Notes: generated by a model from the letters alone, not told the origin. A stretch of 64,000 bases of DNA from Castor canadensis (GCF_047511655.1 NC_133390.1:166754583-166818582), one strand, 5' to 3'. Positions 1 through 10,705 are shown, counted from the stretch's first letter. A program made the numbers and translations.

Positions 1-399
1 CCCCCTGGAGATGTACCAGACAGCTGTGCAGGCCTAAAAACACAAATACTGGCAGGGCATAACATGACCAACACACACATGCTTATGAAAACATCTGCAG
101 ATAAGCAGCCAGATGCATGTGGTTATACACCGCACTGACATGGGTGGTAAGCCCACACTACATGGACACTGGTTCCCACACGTGAGGATGTCCACGTGCT
201 ATAAAGAATGAGCTGCACAGATTTGTGCAGGCAGATATGTGGGTAAACATACAGACCATGCCGGAGGCAGATGCACAGAGAGACCCACACACAGATCCAC
301 ACAGAGTGAGCACGTATTGGAATGGACTGAGCATATGAGAAAATGCATGCAATGCCCACGTTCATTTGCATGTGGAAAAGACCAGCATAGTGGTACCAT

Positions 400-545
400 T
401 AAAGCATAGGAACCAGATGACCTGGGGGGTTGAACTCTAGACTCTGATCTTCCATTTACCAGCTGTGTACCTTTGGCCAAGTTACTTAACTTGTCTATGC
501 CTCAATTTCCTCATTGGCAAGGCTGTTATGAGGATTAAAGAAACA
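400..545 (+). repeat. MIR SINE
   Basis: Typical MIR core: TTACTTAACTTGTCTATGCC then CAATTTCCTCATTGGCAA and a TGAGGATTAAA end. Ancient and diverged. Confidence 0.8.
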
Positions 546-1274
546 CCACCCCACTTCCTGGGGTGCCTCCTCCCCACAGCCTGCCTCTTCGGACCTCGCC
601 TGTCAGTTTCTCTTTGTTGCCTGGTATCTAAGCCATGGAGGATATCAGGGCTCAGACCAGGACCAATTCTGAATGTAGTCTGTCTACACTCAGCCCTTTG
701 CTGATATCATACAGTTTGTGGCTGGGGAAGTCCCGCCCTTGATCCTACCTCCTTTCTCTGTCCCTCACCCCCCATAATGCTTTCTTCCCCAGTATCTAGC
801 AGGAATTCCTGATCCATCATCAGAAGCCCACCCTGGCCTGCACATCCAACTCCCCTACCCTTCTCTGGCCTCATCATACTCACTTTGCCAAGCCTCAGAT
901 CTGGGTAAACCCAATTGCCCCCTATGCAGAGGCTGGGCTTGTGGTCCTAAACTTACCCTACACATAGCTGGAGAAACACAGCAATGAGGGCAGGACTCAT
1001 CTGAACTCTCCTTAGGTGACCTGAACACTGTCTTAGCCTCCCTCTGTCCTGCACTCCAGGTGGCTCCTTTGTACCATCTCTTTTGTCCTTTATCCTCCAT
1101 GGCTTCCCCTCTAAGGAATCCTCGCTTGCAACTGATTCTTCTCTTTCTACGCCACTGAGGAGGTAGAAGTATGAGAAGGGGTTCTTCACAGCACAGGTCC
1201 CCATGACAACCCACCCCCCAGCAGGAGAGTCCACAGCACTCGGCATCTTATCCACTCTAAGATTCATCTGTGTT

Positions 1275-1364
1275 GGGCTGAGGCATGACTCAACTGGTAG
1301 AATGCCTGCTTAGCAAGCATAAGGTCCTGAGCTCAAATCCCAGTGCCGCAACAACAAAAATAAG
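1275..1364 (+). repeat. ID-type (tRNA-derived) SINE
   Basis: Reads GCATGACTCAACTGGTAGAA (A box) and GAGCTCAAATCCCAG (B box), ending in CAACAAAAATAA. This box pair recurs in all ID-type parts below. Confidence 0.8.
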
Positions 1365-2017
1365 ATGCATCTTTATTAAATCCTGTTTAAACAGCTCTGA
1401 AACTGGAATGTTTCTTCCAATCAACAGTTCAATTATTCTCTTACTTTTGGGTGAGTGTCTTAAAACTGATGGCAACTTAGATTTGATGACATATGGTAGC
1501 ATGCATTCCTTTGTCACCAAGAGTGAACTGTCCTTGACCGAACTAAGACTCATCCCTTCCCTAGAGCACTGGATCCCACTCACACATATCTGCCAAAGGA
1601 CCCCATGCCAGTGATTCTATCCCCTCTTCCTGTAGTGTCATTTCTGCGTGTGTGCTGGGTCACTCTACCAACATACTCTTTCATTCCTCCAGATGTATAA
1701 AACACTCTTGACCTGTCTACACTGCTGGCCTGTCCTTCCTGTTACAGCAGAACTGCTGTCTCCAATTCCTCTCCTCCCTTCTCTCTTGAGCTCCTTCCAG
1801 ACAGGCTTTCACCATTAGCCTTCTCCTCCAACTGCTCTGGTCAAGGTCACCAGTCTCTCACTGAAATCCCCAGTGCTCAGCCTCCTCTCATTTGACCTCT
1901 ACACAGCATCGGAACATAGCCAAGCATTTTCTTCTCCTTCAACACTTAACTTGACTACAAAGACACTTCACGCCCAACTTGTCTCCCATCACAGGCTATG
2001 CCTTCTCATCTCCTTGC

Positions 2018-2096
2018 TTTTTTTGTACTGGGAATTGAACCCAGAGCCTCGTGCATGCTAGACAAATGCTCATCCACTGAGCTATATCCCCAACCT
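2018..2096 (-). repeat. ID-type SINE
   Basis: Antisense copy: poly-T, then TACTGGGAATTGAACCCAGA (B box complement) and CACTGAGCTATATCCCC (A box complement). Confidence 0.8.
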
Positions 2097-2329
2097 GCTG
2101 GTTTCTCCTTTTTTCCTAGTACCTAAATCTTGGAGGCCCCAGGTCTCGTTTTTTGATCTGTGCACACTTGCTCCCTTGCTGGAGTTGCCACATCCCTCCT
2201 GGTGACCCTCGCCTGAACTAGGGACTCCTGTCTCTATCTGCTGACTCAGATCTCCCCCTGGAGTCCATCAGGCATCTTGAAGTTTACTTATCCAAGAACA
2301 AACTGCTTTAATTGCACTATGCCCCTCCT

Positions 2330-2435
2330 GCTGTAACCGTGAGCACCCCGAGAAGATGTCCTGGCTTGTCATGTCTTCATGCCCAGCACATATCATCAGA
2401 AAAACATATACTGAGTGATGAATAAGTGAACAAGA
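2330..2435 (+). repeat. L2 LINE 3' end
   Basis: Diverged match to the L2 tail: GCCCAGCACATATCATCAG followed by ACTGAGTGATGAATAAGTGA. Confidence 0.55.
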
Positions 2436-2702
2436 CATGTAGCAAGAGGAGGGCTCAGGATCTGATGATGGAGAGCTTTTTGCTTGTGGATTCCTGAGCT
2501 GAAAGGGAGGACCTGTCCTGCGGGGCAGAGGAAAGCTCCCAAGGACTCAGGCCTTACAGGAAGTGAAGGCAGGGAGCATTCCAGACATGGGCTGCAGCAG
2601 GAGCAGAAGCCCAGAAGCTAAACTGGGCGTGGCTTGCTTGGGGGCAGTGGTGGGAACACGGTAAGTCATGAGAAGTCCAGTTCAAGACGTAGACTGGAAA
2701 GT

Positions 2703-2811
2703 CAGGAATGATGGTGTAAGCCTGTAACCACAGCACACAGAAGGCTATAAAGATTAAGAGGTTGAGGGTTTGAGGTCAGCCTGGGCTGTGGAGTGAGACC
2801 TTGTTTCCAGA

Positions 2812-2812
<1 letters not shown>
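2703..2812 (+). repeat. B1-like SINE
   Basis: GGTGTAAGCCTGTAACC then GGTCAGCCTGGGCTGTGGAG, a diverged 7SL-derived monomer whose tail grades into a GA repeat. Confidence 0.7.
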
Positions 2813-2855
<43 letters not shown>

Positions 2856-2860
2856 TTGAG
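2812..2860 (+). repeat. (GA)n microsatellite
   Basis: Near-pure GA dinucleotides directly at the tail of the preceding B1. Confidence 0.9.
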
Positions 2861-2877
2861 ATTGGAGCTACACTAAC

Positions 2878-3073
2878 TTTTTTTTTTTTTCGGTACTGGG
2901 GTTTGAATTCAGGGCTTCACCTTGAGGCATTCCACCAGCCCTATTTTTGTGAAGGGTTTTTTCGAGAGAGGGTCTCATAAACTATTTGCCTGGGCTGGCT
3001 TCAAACGGCGATCCTCCTGATCTCTGCCTCCTGAATAGCTAGGATTATAGGTGTGAGCCACCTGCACCAGGCA
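2878..3073 (-). repeat. Dimeric B1-ID SINE
   Basis: Antisense dimer. Poly-T, then ID part (GGTACTGGGGTTTGAATTCA), linker GAAGGGTTTTTTCGAGA and B1 part ending GTGTGAGCCACCTGCACCAG. This is the commonest repeat of the window. Confidence 0.85.
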
Positions 3074-3438
3074 TATGCTAACTCTTGAAAGAGCTTTAAG
3101 CCAGGCAAAGGAATCTGGACTTCACTACAACAATATTTCACCAGTCATACCAGAAGGTTCTGGGGGTGGAGGTGGCAAACAGGTAATCTAGGAGACCAAA
3201 AGAGCTCCAGAATTCCAAATCTAAACAACTGGAGAAACACACTGCATCACTTGTTCCCCAAATGTACAGGCTCATCGTAGTGGACACGTGCCCATGCTGG
3301 TGAGTAATATAAAAGCACATAGTGAGCTGGTCTCTTCTCAGTTCTTTTGACTGTAGCAAAGGGAGTGTTGCTGTCATTGTTGGCAATAATGGCGCCGATG
3401 GATTTCAGTTCTTACTGCACCCTTAAGCTTCCGTTTCC

Positions 3439-3480
3439 CAGGGTCACGGTCCTGCCTGCCAGGGTCACGGTCCTGCCTCA
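3439..3480 (+). repeat. 21-bp direct duplication inside the LTR
   Basis: CCAGGGTCACGGTCCTGCCT occurs twice in succession in the U3-like part, the usual place for LTR enhancer duplications. Confidence 0.85.
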
Positions 3481-3589
3481 AGTCTAGCTTGAATCCTCCT
3501 TCTGACCCAACCTCCAATCAGCATGAACCATAAGATCCTAACCAATCAGATCATGCTGAGTCTCACTGAGGGGTATTTAAGCCCCTACC

Positions 3590-3636
<47 letters not shown>
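3590..3636 (+). repeat. (CT)n microsatellite
   Basis: About 23 CT units inside the solo LTR, just after the TATA-like motif. Confidence 0.9.
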
Positions 3637-3639
<3 letters not shown>

Positions 3640-3929
3640 CTCTCTGCTCTCTCCCTCTCCCACCCGGCAATAAAGAATCTCTTGGCCAGATCACTCCTCT
3701 CCACGTGGTCACTTTTGGGGCCTATATTTCCTTACAGTCATGCTAGTCCTTAATCTGGTACAACATGTGTCAATCTCTGCCCCTTTTTAAAAAATGAAAC
3801 AGAACTGCTCTTCGCTCAGAGTTCTGAGGGCAGACTCATCCGGCCTGAGCTTACTAGCTCTTGTTCTATTTCTGATGTGCTTACTTTTGTCATTGCAGCT
3901 CATGGGAAATGATACTGTTTATTTGTCAA

Positions 3930-4060
3930 GTCATTCACTATAGGCTTATTGAGCACCTACTGTGTACCAAGCACTGTTCTAGGCATAGCAGCAAACAAGA
4001 CAGACCCAAATCCCAGCCCTCATGGAGTTTCCATTGTAGTAAAGGATGGCAAGCAAGAAA
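3930..4060 (-). repeat. L2 LINE 3' end, antisense
   Basis: ATTGAGCACCTACTGTGTAC followed by AAGCACTGTTCTAGGCAT, the complement of the L2 tail. Confidence 0.75.
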
Positions 4061-4099
4061 CAAAATGAGGATGGAAGTTATGTGGTGCAACAATGGCGA

Positions 4100-4930
4100 T
4101 AAGTTCTCTGGAGGAAAACAGCAGGGGCAGGGATAGTGAAGGCCGGAGTTGGGGGTTTCCATTTAGAATTGGTGGTCCATTGGTGGTTCATGAAGTAGTG
4201 TAAGGAGATGGCATTTGAGCAAAGACCTGAAGAGGTAAAGGAATGAGTCCCAAGACTATGTGGGAGAACACTGCTCTAGGCGGAGAGAACAAGTACAAAG
4301 GTCCTGGGGTGGGAATGTGCCTGGCATAAGGACCTGCAAAGAGGCCAGTGTGACTGGAGAAGAGTAAGGGAGCAGAAGTAGCATCTGAGATCTGGAAGAT
4401 ACTTGAGGCCAAATCACACAGTTAAGGCTTCGTAGTGCTTGAGGGGTTCCAGCTTCAACTCTGACCATGCCAGGGTATCGTTAGAGGGTTGTGAGCAGAG
4501 AGAAGTGACGTGCTCTGACTTAGGTTTTAACAGGATCTTTCTGGCTGTTGCATTGAGAAGAGACTCCAGGGGGCAGGGGCTGCAGCAGAAGAGGCTTTCA
4601 AGGGACAGTGTGATGATGTGGGTAGGACATAACAATTGCTTGGACTAGCAAAGTGGAGGTGACACCAGACTCTGACATATTTTGAAGATAAAGCTGATGG
4701 GAATTGCTAACAGATAGTGGAGGAGGAAAGAAAGAATGCATGGTAGCACCGAGGCTTTTGGCCTGAGCGACTGGAAGGCAAAGGTGCCACTACTACAGTA
4801 GGGATGGGTAGGGTGGGCTTGAGAGCAGCAATCTGGAATTCTGTGAGGACATGTCCAGTGTGAAGTGCAGCGTGAACACCCAAGTGGAGCTGTCAAAGAG
4901 GTAATCGTATGTGTGGGTCTAGAGTTCAAA
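4100..4930 (-). repeat. Ancient mammalian interspersed repeat continuing from the L2 end
   Basis: It contains phrases I recognise as high-copy in mammals: CATTTGAGCAAAGACCTGAA, CAAGTACAAAGGTCCTGGGG, GAGGCCAGTGTGACTGGAG and GGCTTTTGGCCTGAGCGACT. A second diverged copy lies at about 44320-45200. I cannot give the family name with certainty; the strand is assigned from the adjoining L2 tail. Confidence 0.55.
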
Positions 4931-5018
4931 GGTACGTGTTTGCACTTTAAAAGTCAATTGACCTAAAGAAAGTAAGAAAAGAGGTAGCACATAAAAGATG
5001 GCAGAAGTCATAAAGTCA

Positions 5019-5262
5019 TACCAGTGACTCACACTTGTAGTCCCTGCTACTTGGAAAGCTGAGATTGGGAGGCCTGTAGTTCTAGCTCAGCCCTGTGAAA
5101 TCCCATCTCAGTGGGCAAAAAAAGCTGGACATGTTGGCGTGCTCCTGTCGCCCCCGTGATGGAAGGAAGCAAAAGCAAGATGCTATTTCCAGAATAACCA
5201 GAGCAAAAAGGGCTGGAGGCATGGCTCAAGTGTAGAGCATCTGCCTAGCAAGCAAGGAGCCA
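5019..5262 (+). repeat. Trimeric SINE (two B1-like parts plus ID)
   Basis: First B1-like part CACTTGTAGTCCCTGCTACT, second TTGGCGTGCTCCTGTCGCCC, then linker AATAACCAGAGCAAAAAGG and ID part GGCATGGCTCAAGTGTAGAG. It ends 47 bp before the GDAP1L1 last-exon acceptor. The same trimer recurs at 25574. Confidence 0.75.
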
Positions 5263-5309
5263 GGGAGAATGAGAGAGAAGTGAGTGCATACGTCTGTTTC
5301 CCCCTTCAG

Positions 5310-5653
5310 GGCAGAAATGTGAGCTGTGGCTCTGTGGCTGTGCCTTCACCCTCGCGGATGTCCTCCTGGGAGCCACCCTGCACCGCCTCAAGTTCCTGGG
5401 ACTCTCCAAGAAATACTGGGAAGATGGCAGCAGGCCCAACCTTCAGTCATTCTTTGAGAGGGTCCAGAGACGCTTTGCCTTCCGAAAAGTCCTTGGTGAC
5501 ATCCACACCACCCTGCTGTCAGCTGTCATCCCCAACGCATTCCGGCTGGTCAAGAGGAAACCCCCATCATTCTTTGGGGCGTCCTTCCTCATGGGCTCCC
5601 TGGGTGGGATGGGCTACTTTGCCTACTGGTACCTCAAGAAAAAATACATCTAG
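5310..5653 (+). CDS. GDAP1L1: GDAP1L1 final coding exon (C-terminal 113 residues)
   Basis: Ganglioside-induced differentiation-associated protein 1-like 1, a GST-fold paralogue of the mitochondrial fission protein GDAP1. A pyrimidine-rich acceptor ends in CAG at 5309. The first two exon bases complete a Gly codon split by the intron, and the frame then runs 113 codons to TAG at 5651-5653. It opens QKCELWLCGCAFTLADVLLG, the end of the GST C-terminal helical domain, followed by LHRLKFLGLSKKYW and RPNLQSFFERVQRR. Residues about 88-108 of the exon (FFGASFLMGSLGGMGYFAYW) form a hydrophobic, glycine-rich stretch. It is followed by LKKKYI, a short basic end like the tail anchor of GDAP1. The match to GDAP1L1 rather than GDAP1 rests on remembered protein sequence. 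A different-frame open stretch over the same bases is a shadow. Confidence 0.95.
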
Positions 5654-6680
5654 AGCCAGGCCTGGAGCTTGGTGTCTGACTGTTGGTGTCTCTGTGCTGT
5701 GTGCTTCCCAATGACTTCTCAGTAACTCACTGTCCTATTAACACTGGACAGCACTTCCCTGCCCCTTGTTCTGAGTAATTCTATTGTCCGTGTGACAACA
5801 TTCCATAGTTTAGAAGTAGACGTTGCCAATGCTGTGACTTGAGGTCACAGCTCTACTAAAGGAGAGAAAGAAAGAGTGGGAGAGAGAAAGAGTGGGAAAA
5901 CAGAAACAAAACACGAATGCCTTTTCTTCTGATTCAAGGTCTCGAGATGTTCCTGTGGGGACTGGTTAGGATCTGAGGTGAGTCCCAGGACATTCCATCC
6001 ACCAGGGCCCAGGTTCTGGGAGGCACTGGGGGCTCAGAGGCCTCACCCTTTGCTCCCCTTCCCTCTTGCCAGGGACCTCTTCCACAGGACAAAGCCAACA
6101 CTGAGACTCGACTTTTCTAACCAGTACTTCCAGCTGGGGCTGAAAAGCCAGAGACCCCGTGGAAGGCCCCTGAAGATCAGAAGGGGCTTCGTTCTTCTCC
6201 TGGACATGGACTGAGACAGCACTGGCTTGAGACAAGGCAGTGACACCTGAAACCTGGCCACGGCTGGGAACGACGCCATAAGCCCACCCTTCACCCCATC
6301 CTCAATGGTCACTGTGTTCTGTTAGGCACTTCTGTAGAAATCCCTGAAGTAGCAGTCATCAGCCACTCCTACCTTGAGTTGAGTTTCCCACCCTGAGTGG
6401 GGACTTTCAGCAAAAGCCATGTTGACCTTCCCTTAGAAGGTCAGTCCCAGCTCAAGTGCAGGGGTGGTTTCCTCTCCACCTCCTTTAATGCCCTCCCTTC
6501 CCATTATTCCAGGGGCTCCCCTGTGCCGCATGCAGGAGGGGGGGGTCTCTGTCTCCACGATGCTCCCAGGTCGGGTCTCACTTTCCTGTGCCTTTTGCAT
6601 GTTGGGAAGGGGCCTGGGTGTCACTGCTGCTCATGCTTAGAAACCACGGAGAGCCCCCAATAAAGCCTCCAGGAGCAATT
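5654..6680 (+). other. GDAP1L1: GDAP1L1 3' untranslated region
   Basis: This runs from the TAG to just past the AATAAA at 6659-6664. It holds a short purine-rich tract (GAGAGAAAGAAAGAGTGGG-like) at about 5861-5900 and a G run at 6539-6545. No SINE interrupts it, unlike the flanks, which fits constraint on an mRNA end. The exact cleavage site is not determined. Confidence 0.7.
6659..6664 (+). terminator. GDAP1L1: GDAP1L1 polyadenylation signal
   Basis: Canonical AATAAA about 1 kb after the stop, followed within 30-60 bases by T-rich and GTGT-containing sequence (TTTTCATTTC, then GTGTCC). Confidence 0.7.
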
Positions 6681-7042
6681 GCTTTTCATTTCTAAGCTGT
6701 GTCCACCGAACTCTCATTTCCAAAGGTGTGGCAGAGGGTGAGACACGTGAACATTCCCACTCCTTGTTCTGAGCGAGTCTAGTGTCAGCCTCAGTGAGAA
6801 AAAGCAAGAGATGAGTCAAGGTCTTAAGTTACTGTGTCTGGGCTAGCTTCTGGATAGACGTTCCCAACCCCTGACCTTGACGTAAACTCAGCTCGTGTAG
6901 GCACAGTGCTTTGCAGTTTACAGAGCAGTTTACAACCATTTGTTTACATTATCCTTAGCGGGTTCCCAGGACGCATAGTCCCACTTCAATTTCCAAGTGA
7001 GGAAAATGTGTTAAAATATGGCCAAAGAACATTAGAGAATAG

Positions 7043-7180
7043 TTAATGTGGAATGGGAGTGGTGGTACACCTCTGTAATCCCAGAACTCAGGAGGCTGAA
7101 GTAGGAGGATCATGAGGTTGAGGGCCTGGGTTACATAGTGAGATCTCATCAAGAGAGAAAGAGAGAGAGAGAGAGAGAAT
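7043..7180 (+). repeat. B1-like SINE with (GA)n tail
   Basis: GTGGTACACCTCTGTAATCC, CAGGAGGCTGAAGTAGGAGG and a GA tract at about 7155-7180. Confidence 0.8.
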
Positions 7181-7536
7181 AATTTGTGGAATATAAGGCA
7201 CAGTTTTATTTATTTTGCAAAAAAAAAAAGTAAAAAAAAAAAACCAAAAGTATAAGAATTTGCACACGCTTTCATAAAGGTAAAGAGAAAAAAAAATAGC
7301 CAGAAAAAACACACATCAAGGATGGAACATGGAGACATAGACACTCTGGTAGTGCCCCCTATGAGCTGCCCATTCAAGTTGTGTGGAATGTGTCAATAAT
7401 GGAACCAAAGCATTTGTCAGTCCACGTATGCAGTGGCTAGAGAAGGGAAATCCACACGTGGACACATTCAAATCTGGCAGTCCTATAGGCTGCTCAGTAA
7501 ATGGTTTGGAGCAGCACACACATTGGGTATATGTGG

Positions 7537-7613
7537 TCTCCCAGTTCCAAAGTGGGCCACCAATTCTACTTGTCTTTCATGAGGAGGGGACATCTTGACT
7601 CTCAGAAGTATGT
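7537..7613 (+). repeat. Left arm of a 78-bp inverted repeat
   Basis: The reverse complement of this arm matches 7804-7881 with roughly seven differences. Key shared blocks are CTTTGGAACTGGGAGA, GAAAGACAAGTAGA and AGAGTCAAGATGTCCC. Homology stops sharply at both arm ends, leaving a spacer of about 190 bp. Confidence 0.9.
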
Positions 7614-7803
7614 TTTGTCTATTTGACTTCTGGTGAGAAGGCAAAGACGAGTGTGTTGGGGGCCCGAGGATTTGAGCTGGGAGGATGTGACACATTGGCT
7701 CCACCCAGCTGCTGGAGGAGCATGGGCAGAAGGGTAGTACCCTGGGCACAGGATCCCTGGCAGAGGATGAGGAGGGGAAAATCCATGCACAAACTCCTGG
7801 AGC

Positions 7804-7881
7804 ACATACTTCTAAGAGTCAAGATGTCCCCCCCCACATGAAAGACAAGTAGAGTTGATGGCCCTCTTTGGAACTGGGAGA
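7804..7881 (-). repeat. Right arm of a 78-bp inverted repeat
   Basis: Partner of 7537-7613. No TA or other terminal duplication is obvious at the outer ends, so it may be two inverted copies of one unit rather than transposon ends. Confidence 0.9.
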
Positions 7882-7924
7882 GCACTCCCCCTGGGCCAGA
7901 CTCTACAAAGACCCAGTCTCTGGC

Positions 7925-8040
7925 TCCAGGGAGCGTCCAGCCTTGGGCACTTAGAGAGGCTAAGTGATTTGCCGAGGATCACCCAGCTGAGGAGATGACA
8001 GGCCGGATCTGAATGTAGTCTGTTTGACTTTGGCCCAGTG
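7925..8040 (-). repeat. MIR SINE
   Basis: GCTAAGTGATTTGCCGAGGA then TCACCCAGCTGAGGAGATGA, a diverged antisense MIR core. Confidence 0.65.
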
Positions 8041-8759
8041 CTTCCTAGTAACTCCAGACACAAGAGTCAGTTTATGCCCCCATCCCTTCACCCTGCATCG
8101 GTTCCCAGCAGCACGGGGTGCCCAGGAAGTTCAGGCAGAAGTCAGGAAAGGATAAAAGGCATGGAGGTGGAAATGGGCTACCACAGGTCATTTGGGCAGG
8201 GCCTCAGTAAGCTTGCTTCAGAAATTAAGATCTAATCCCAATCAGGGTGGTTCCTAGCCCCCACCCCACCCCGGGGCACTCAGACACCTCGGAAGCACAT
8301 ACCCTGGGTGGCCGCACCTGGCAGGGAGGGCGGCAAGTGGCAGTGATAAGGTTCCCAGCCCAGGCCCTAGAAAAGCGACCTGGTAGCATCAGGCCGTCCT
8401 TAGTTCGTCTGTGAGGATGGCATCTCCAACAGCATGGGTACCCACTTCACCTTGGCCAAAAAGACACCACAGATGCAATGTCCTTTCCTTTCAGCTGGAA
8501 AACAGTTCCCGCACTCTCTGCTACCCCCGGTTAGCCCTGCATATGATGCAGACTGTGAGAGACTCCAGTCCCATGCGAGAAATGGGGCACAAGGCTTTCC
8601 ACCTTCACTGAGTCAACCAGTGAACTACTTCTGAGTCAGAGTTGAAAACATTCACATGTGTGGAGTTCTTCTTTCTGGTTTCCTGATAATGGCACACATT
8701 AAGACTTAATGTGCATGTGAGAGACCTTCACACAGTCCTAATGTCCTGTCCTGGGAACT

Positions 8760-8905
8760 TCGCAGTATTAATTCATTTAATCAACACAACTCTGTGATAT
8801 AGGTACTGTCCCCACTTTACAGATGAGGAAACATGAGGCCCAGAGAGTTAAAGAACTTGCTCAAGGCACACAGCCAAGGTGCACAGCAGAACTAGGGTTG
8901 GAATT
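8760..8905 (-). repeat. MIR SINE
   Basis: CCCCACTTTACAGATGAGGA, then GAACTTGCTCAAGGCACACA and AGCAGAACTAGGGTTGGAAT: the standard antisense MIR order. Confidence 0.85.
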
Positions 8906-8910
8906 CATGC

Positions 8911-8998
8911 CTTTTTTTTTTTTGGTTGTACCAGGATTTGAATTCACGGCTTTGTGCTTGCTAGGCAGGTACTCTCCCACTTGAGCTATATCCCCTCA
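8911..8998 (-). repeat. ID-type SINE
   Basis: Poly-T, GATTTGAATTCACGGC, then TGCTAGGCAGGTACTCTCCC; it sits directly against the MIR. Confidence 0.85.
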
Positions 8999-9828
8999 AA
9001 GCCAGAATTTGAACTCGTATCCTTCTCTAAATGCTTTCTGTAGCTTGTATCTGCCTGAATCATGACAAGGTCAGGGTGGTGTAATGGTCCGTGCTAGTCA
9101 TCAGATTGATTGAAGTAAAAGACATTGGGAGATTGTAAAGTGCATCTGGGTGTGTCTCTGAGGGAGTTCCCAGAGATTAAGTCATGAGGGCAACAACAAG
9201 CAATGGTTTAAGTCACTGATGAATCCAAAATCTGAATAGTGGTGGATCCCCTGTTGGGAGGTGATGGAACTGTGGAAGGTGGGGTCTAGTTGGAGGACCG
9301 TCACTCAACCTGGAGGTTCCTGGAGCTTTGCCTTTGAGAATACCTTGGCCTGGCCTTTTCCTTTCACTCCCCTCTGCTTCCTGGCTGCCTGATGTGAGCA
9401 GCCTCTCCCCATAGTTCTGCACCATGATGTTCAAAGTAACAGAGCCAGCAGAGCTTGGACTGAAACTGTGAATGAAAACAAATCTTACCTCTCTTTAAGA
9501 TGTTCCTCTCAGGTACTTATCACAGTGAGGTAAAGTCTGCTAACACAGGTAAGTCGGGCAAACACTCCATTTCGGACACTCAGGGTACTGTTGGGTGTTG
9601 TCCATTCTACCATCCTTGTTCAGCTAGATGGTAACCCACTGAAGGTAGGCCTGAGTCTCTGAACTAATGCTGCATCCCCTGAGCCTCACAGGGAGCTTAG
9701 TACACTCAGTGCTCAACTATTGGGTTGAGCTGCTGAGGGAAACGAGGCCCTATTAGCATCATCTTATACTCCAGAAATGGGCTCAGAGACCAACCTTATC
9801 AAGAACACACAACTAGTTAACAGCCCAA

Positions 9829-10007
9829 TCTGGGCACCGGTTACTCATGCCTGTAATCCAAGCTACCCAGGGGGCAGAGATCAGGAGGATCACAGCTCAA
9901 AGCCAGGATAGGCAAGCAGTTCACGAGACCCTATCTCAAAAAAACCCATCACAATAAAGGGCTGGCAGAGTGGTTCTAGGTGTAGATCCTGAGTTCAAAC
10001 CCCAGAA

Positions 10008-10010
<3 letters not shown>
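9829..10010 (+). repeat. Dimeric B1-ID SINE
   Basis: TCATGCCTGTAATCCAAGCT, linker CCCATCACAATAAAGGGC, then TGAGTTCAAACCCCAGAACC; its tail became a CA microsatellite. Confidence 0.85.

Positions 10011-10049
<39 letters not shown>
10010..10049 (+). repeat. (CA)n microsatellite
   Basis: Twenty CA units at the 3' tail of the SINE. Confidence 0.95.
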
Positions 10050-10051
<2 letters not shown>

Positions 10052-10498
10052 AAAAAAAAAAATAGCCGAAGCCCAGATCTTTGTGCCTCCAGACTCCATG
10101 GTTGATACAACATTACTCATTCTTCACAGTGGCTGCATTAGATTACTGACCTAGAGTTGCTGTCATTCATGTAATTGACTGGCATTTGGGTTCTTGACTT
10201 TTCATTCATGCAGACAACTGTAGCAAAATCTTTCTACAAGTGTTTCATAGTGCAAACTCCTACACCAAGAAGGGTGGATCTGCACACTTTAAAGTGTGAA
10301 TACTATCAGGGCACCATCTAAATAGATGGCACCAATCTGCTACCCTCTTCCCCTAGGCAAAGAGAGTATGTGTTCTCTGTACTGTGAGTTCAACTGTAAA
10401 ACATCCCAGGTACTATATTTGAGGTTGCCAGAGCCATTTCTAATGGGGTTTCTCCTAACAGAACCTACCTTCTTGATAGCTATCAAAAATGTTTTGAT

Positions 10499-10614
10499 GC
10501 TGGACATGGTGTCACATACCTATAATCCCAGCAGTTGGGAGGCTGAGGCAGGAGGATTGCAAGATCAAGGCCAGCCTGGCCAACTTAGTGAGACCCTGAC
10601 TCAAAAATAAATAA
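10499..10614 (+). repeat. B1 SINE
   Basis: Well-kept monomer: TATAATCCCAGCAGTTGGG, GCTGAGGCAGGAGGATTGCA, CAAGGCCAGCCTGGCCAAC, then an A-rich tail. Followed at once by an ID. Confidence 0.85.
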
Positions 10615-10625
10615 ATGAAAAGAGT

Positions 10626-10705
10626 CGGGGCTGGGGATGTGGCTCAGGGGTACAGTGCAAGCCTAGCATTTGCAAGGCCTGGTTTCAATCCCCAGCAAGG
10701 CCCCA
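10626..10705 (+). repeat. ID-type SINE
   Basis: GGGGCTGGGGATGTGGCTCA and GGTTTCAATCCCCAGC, close to the plain ID form. Confidence 0.85.

Larger units (their letters stand above)
3378..3736 (+). mobile_element. Solo LTR of an endogenous retrovirus (fossil)
   Basis: Begins TGTTGGC and ends TTACA, so it has TG...CA termini. It is bracketed by an exact 5-bp target duplication GTCAT (3373-3377 and 3737-3741). Inside are CCAAT boxes (about 3510-3545), a TATA-like TATTTAAG near 3573, a CT microsatellite and AATAAA near 3670, in the U3-R-U5 order of a gammaretrovirus-like LTR. Length is 359 bp. There is no internal region, so this is a recombined remnant. The clean duplication suggests moderate age. 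Subfamily unknown. Confidence 0.85.
1..5309 (+). other. GDAP1L1: GDAP1L1 last intron (3' part)
   Basis: No coding exon was recognised before the acceptor at 5309. The stretch holds a MIR, ID and B1/ID SINEs, a solo LTR, an L2 end and an older unnamed repeat, listed separately. 550-1270 and 1400-2000 contain only non-coding unique-looking DNA to my eye. The preceding GDAP1L1 exon must lie left of the window, because the residues expected before the last exon are not visible here. Confidence 0.75.

Noticed and set aside
5280-5714. 144-codon plus-strand open frame over the GDAP1L1 exon
   Set aside because: Wrong frame: the correct frame gives the recognisable GDAP1L1 C-terminus.
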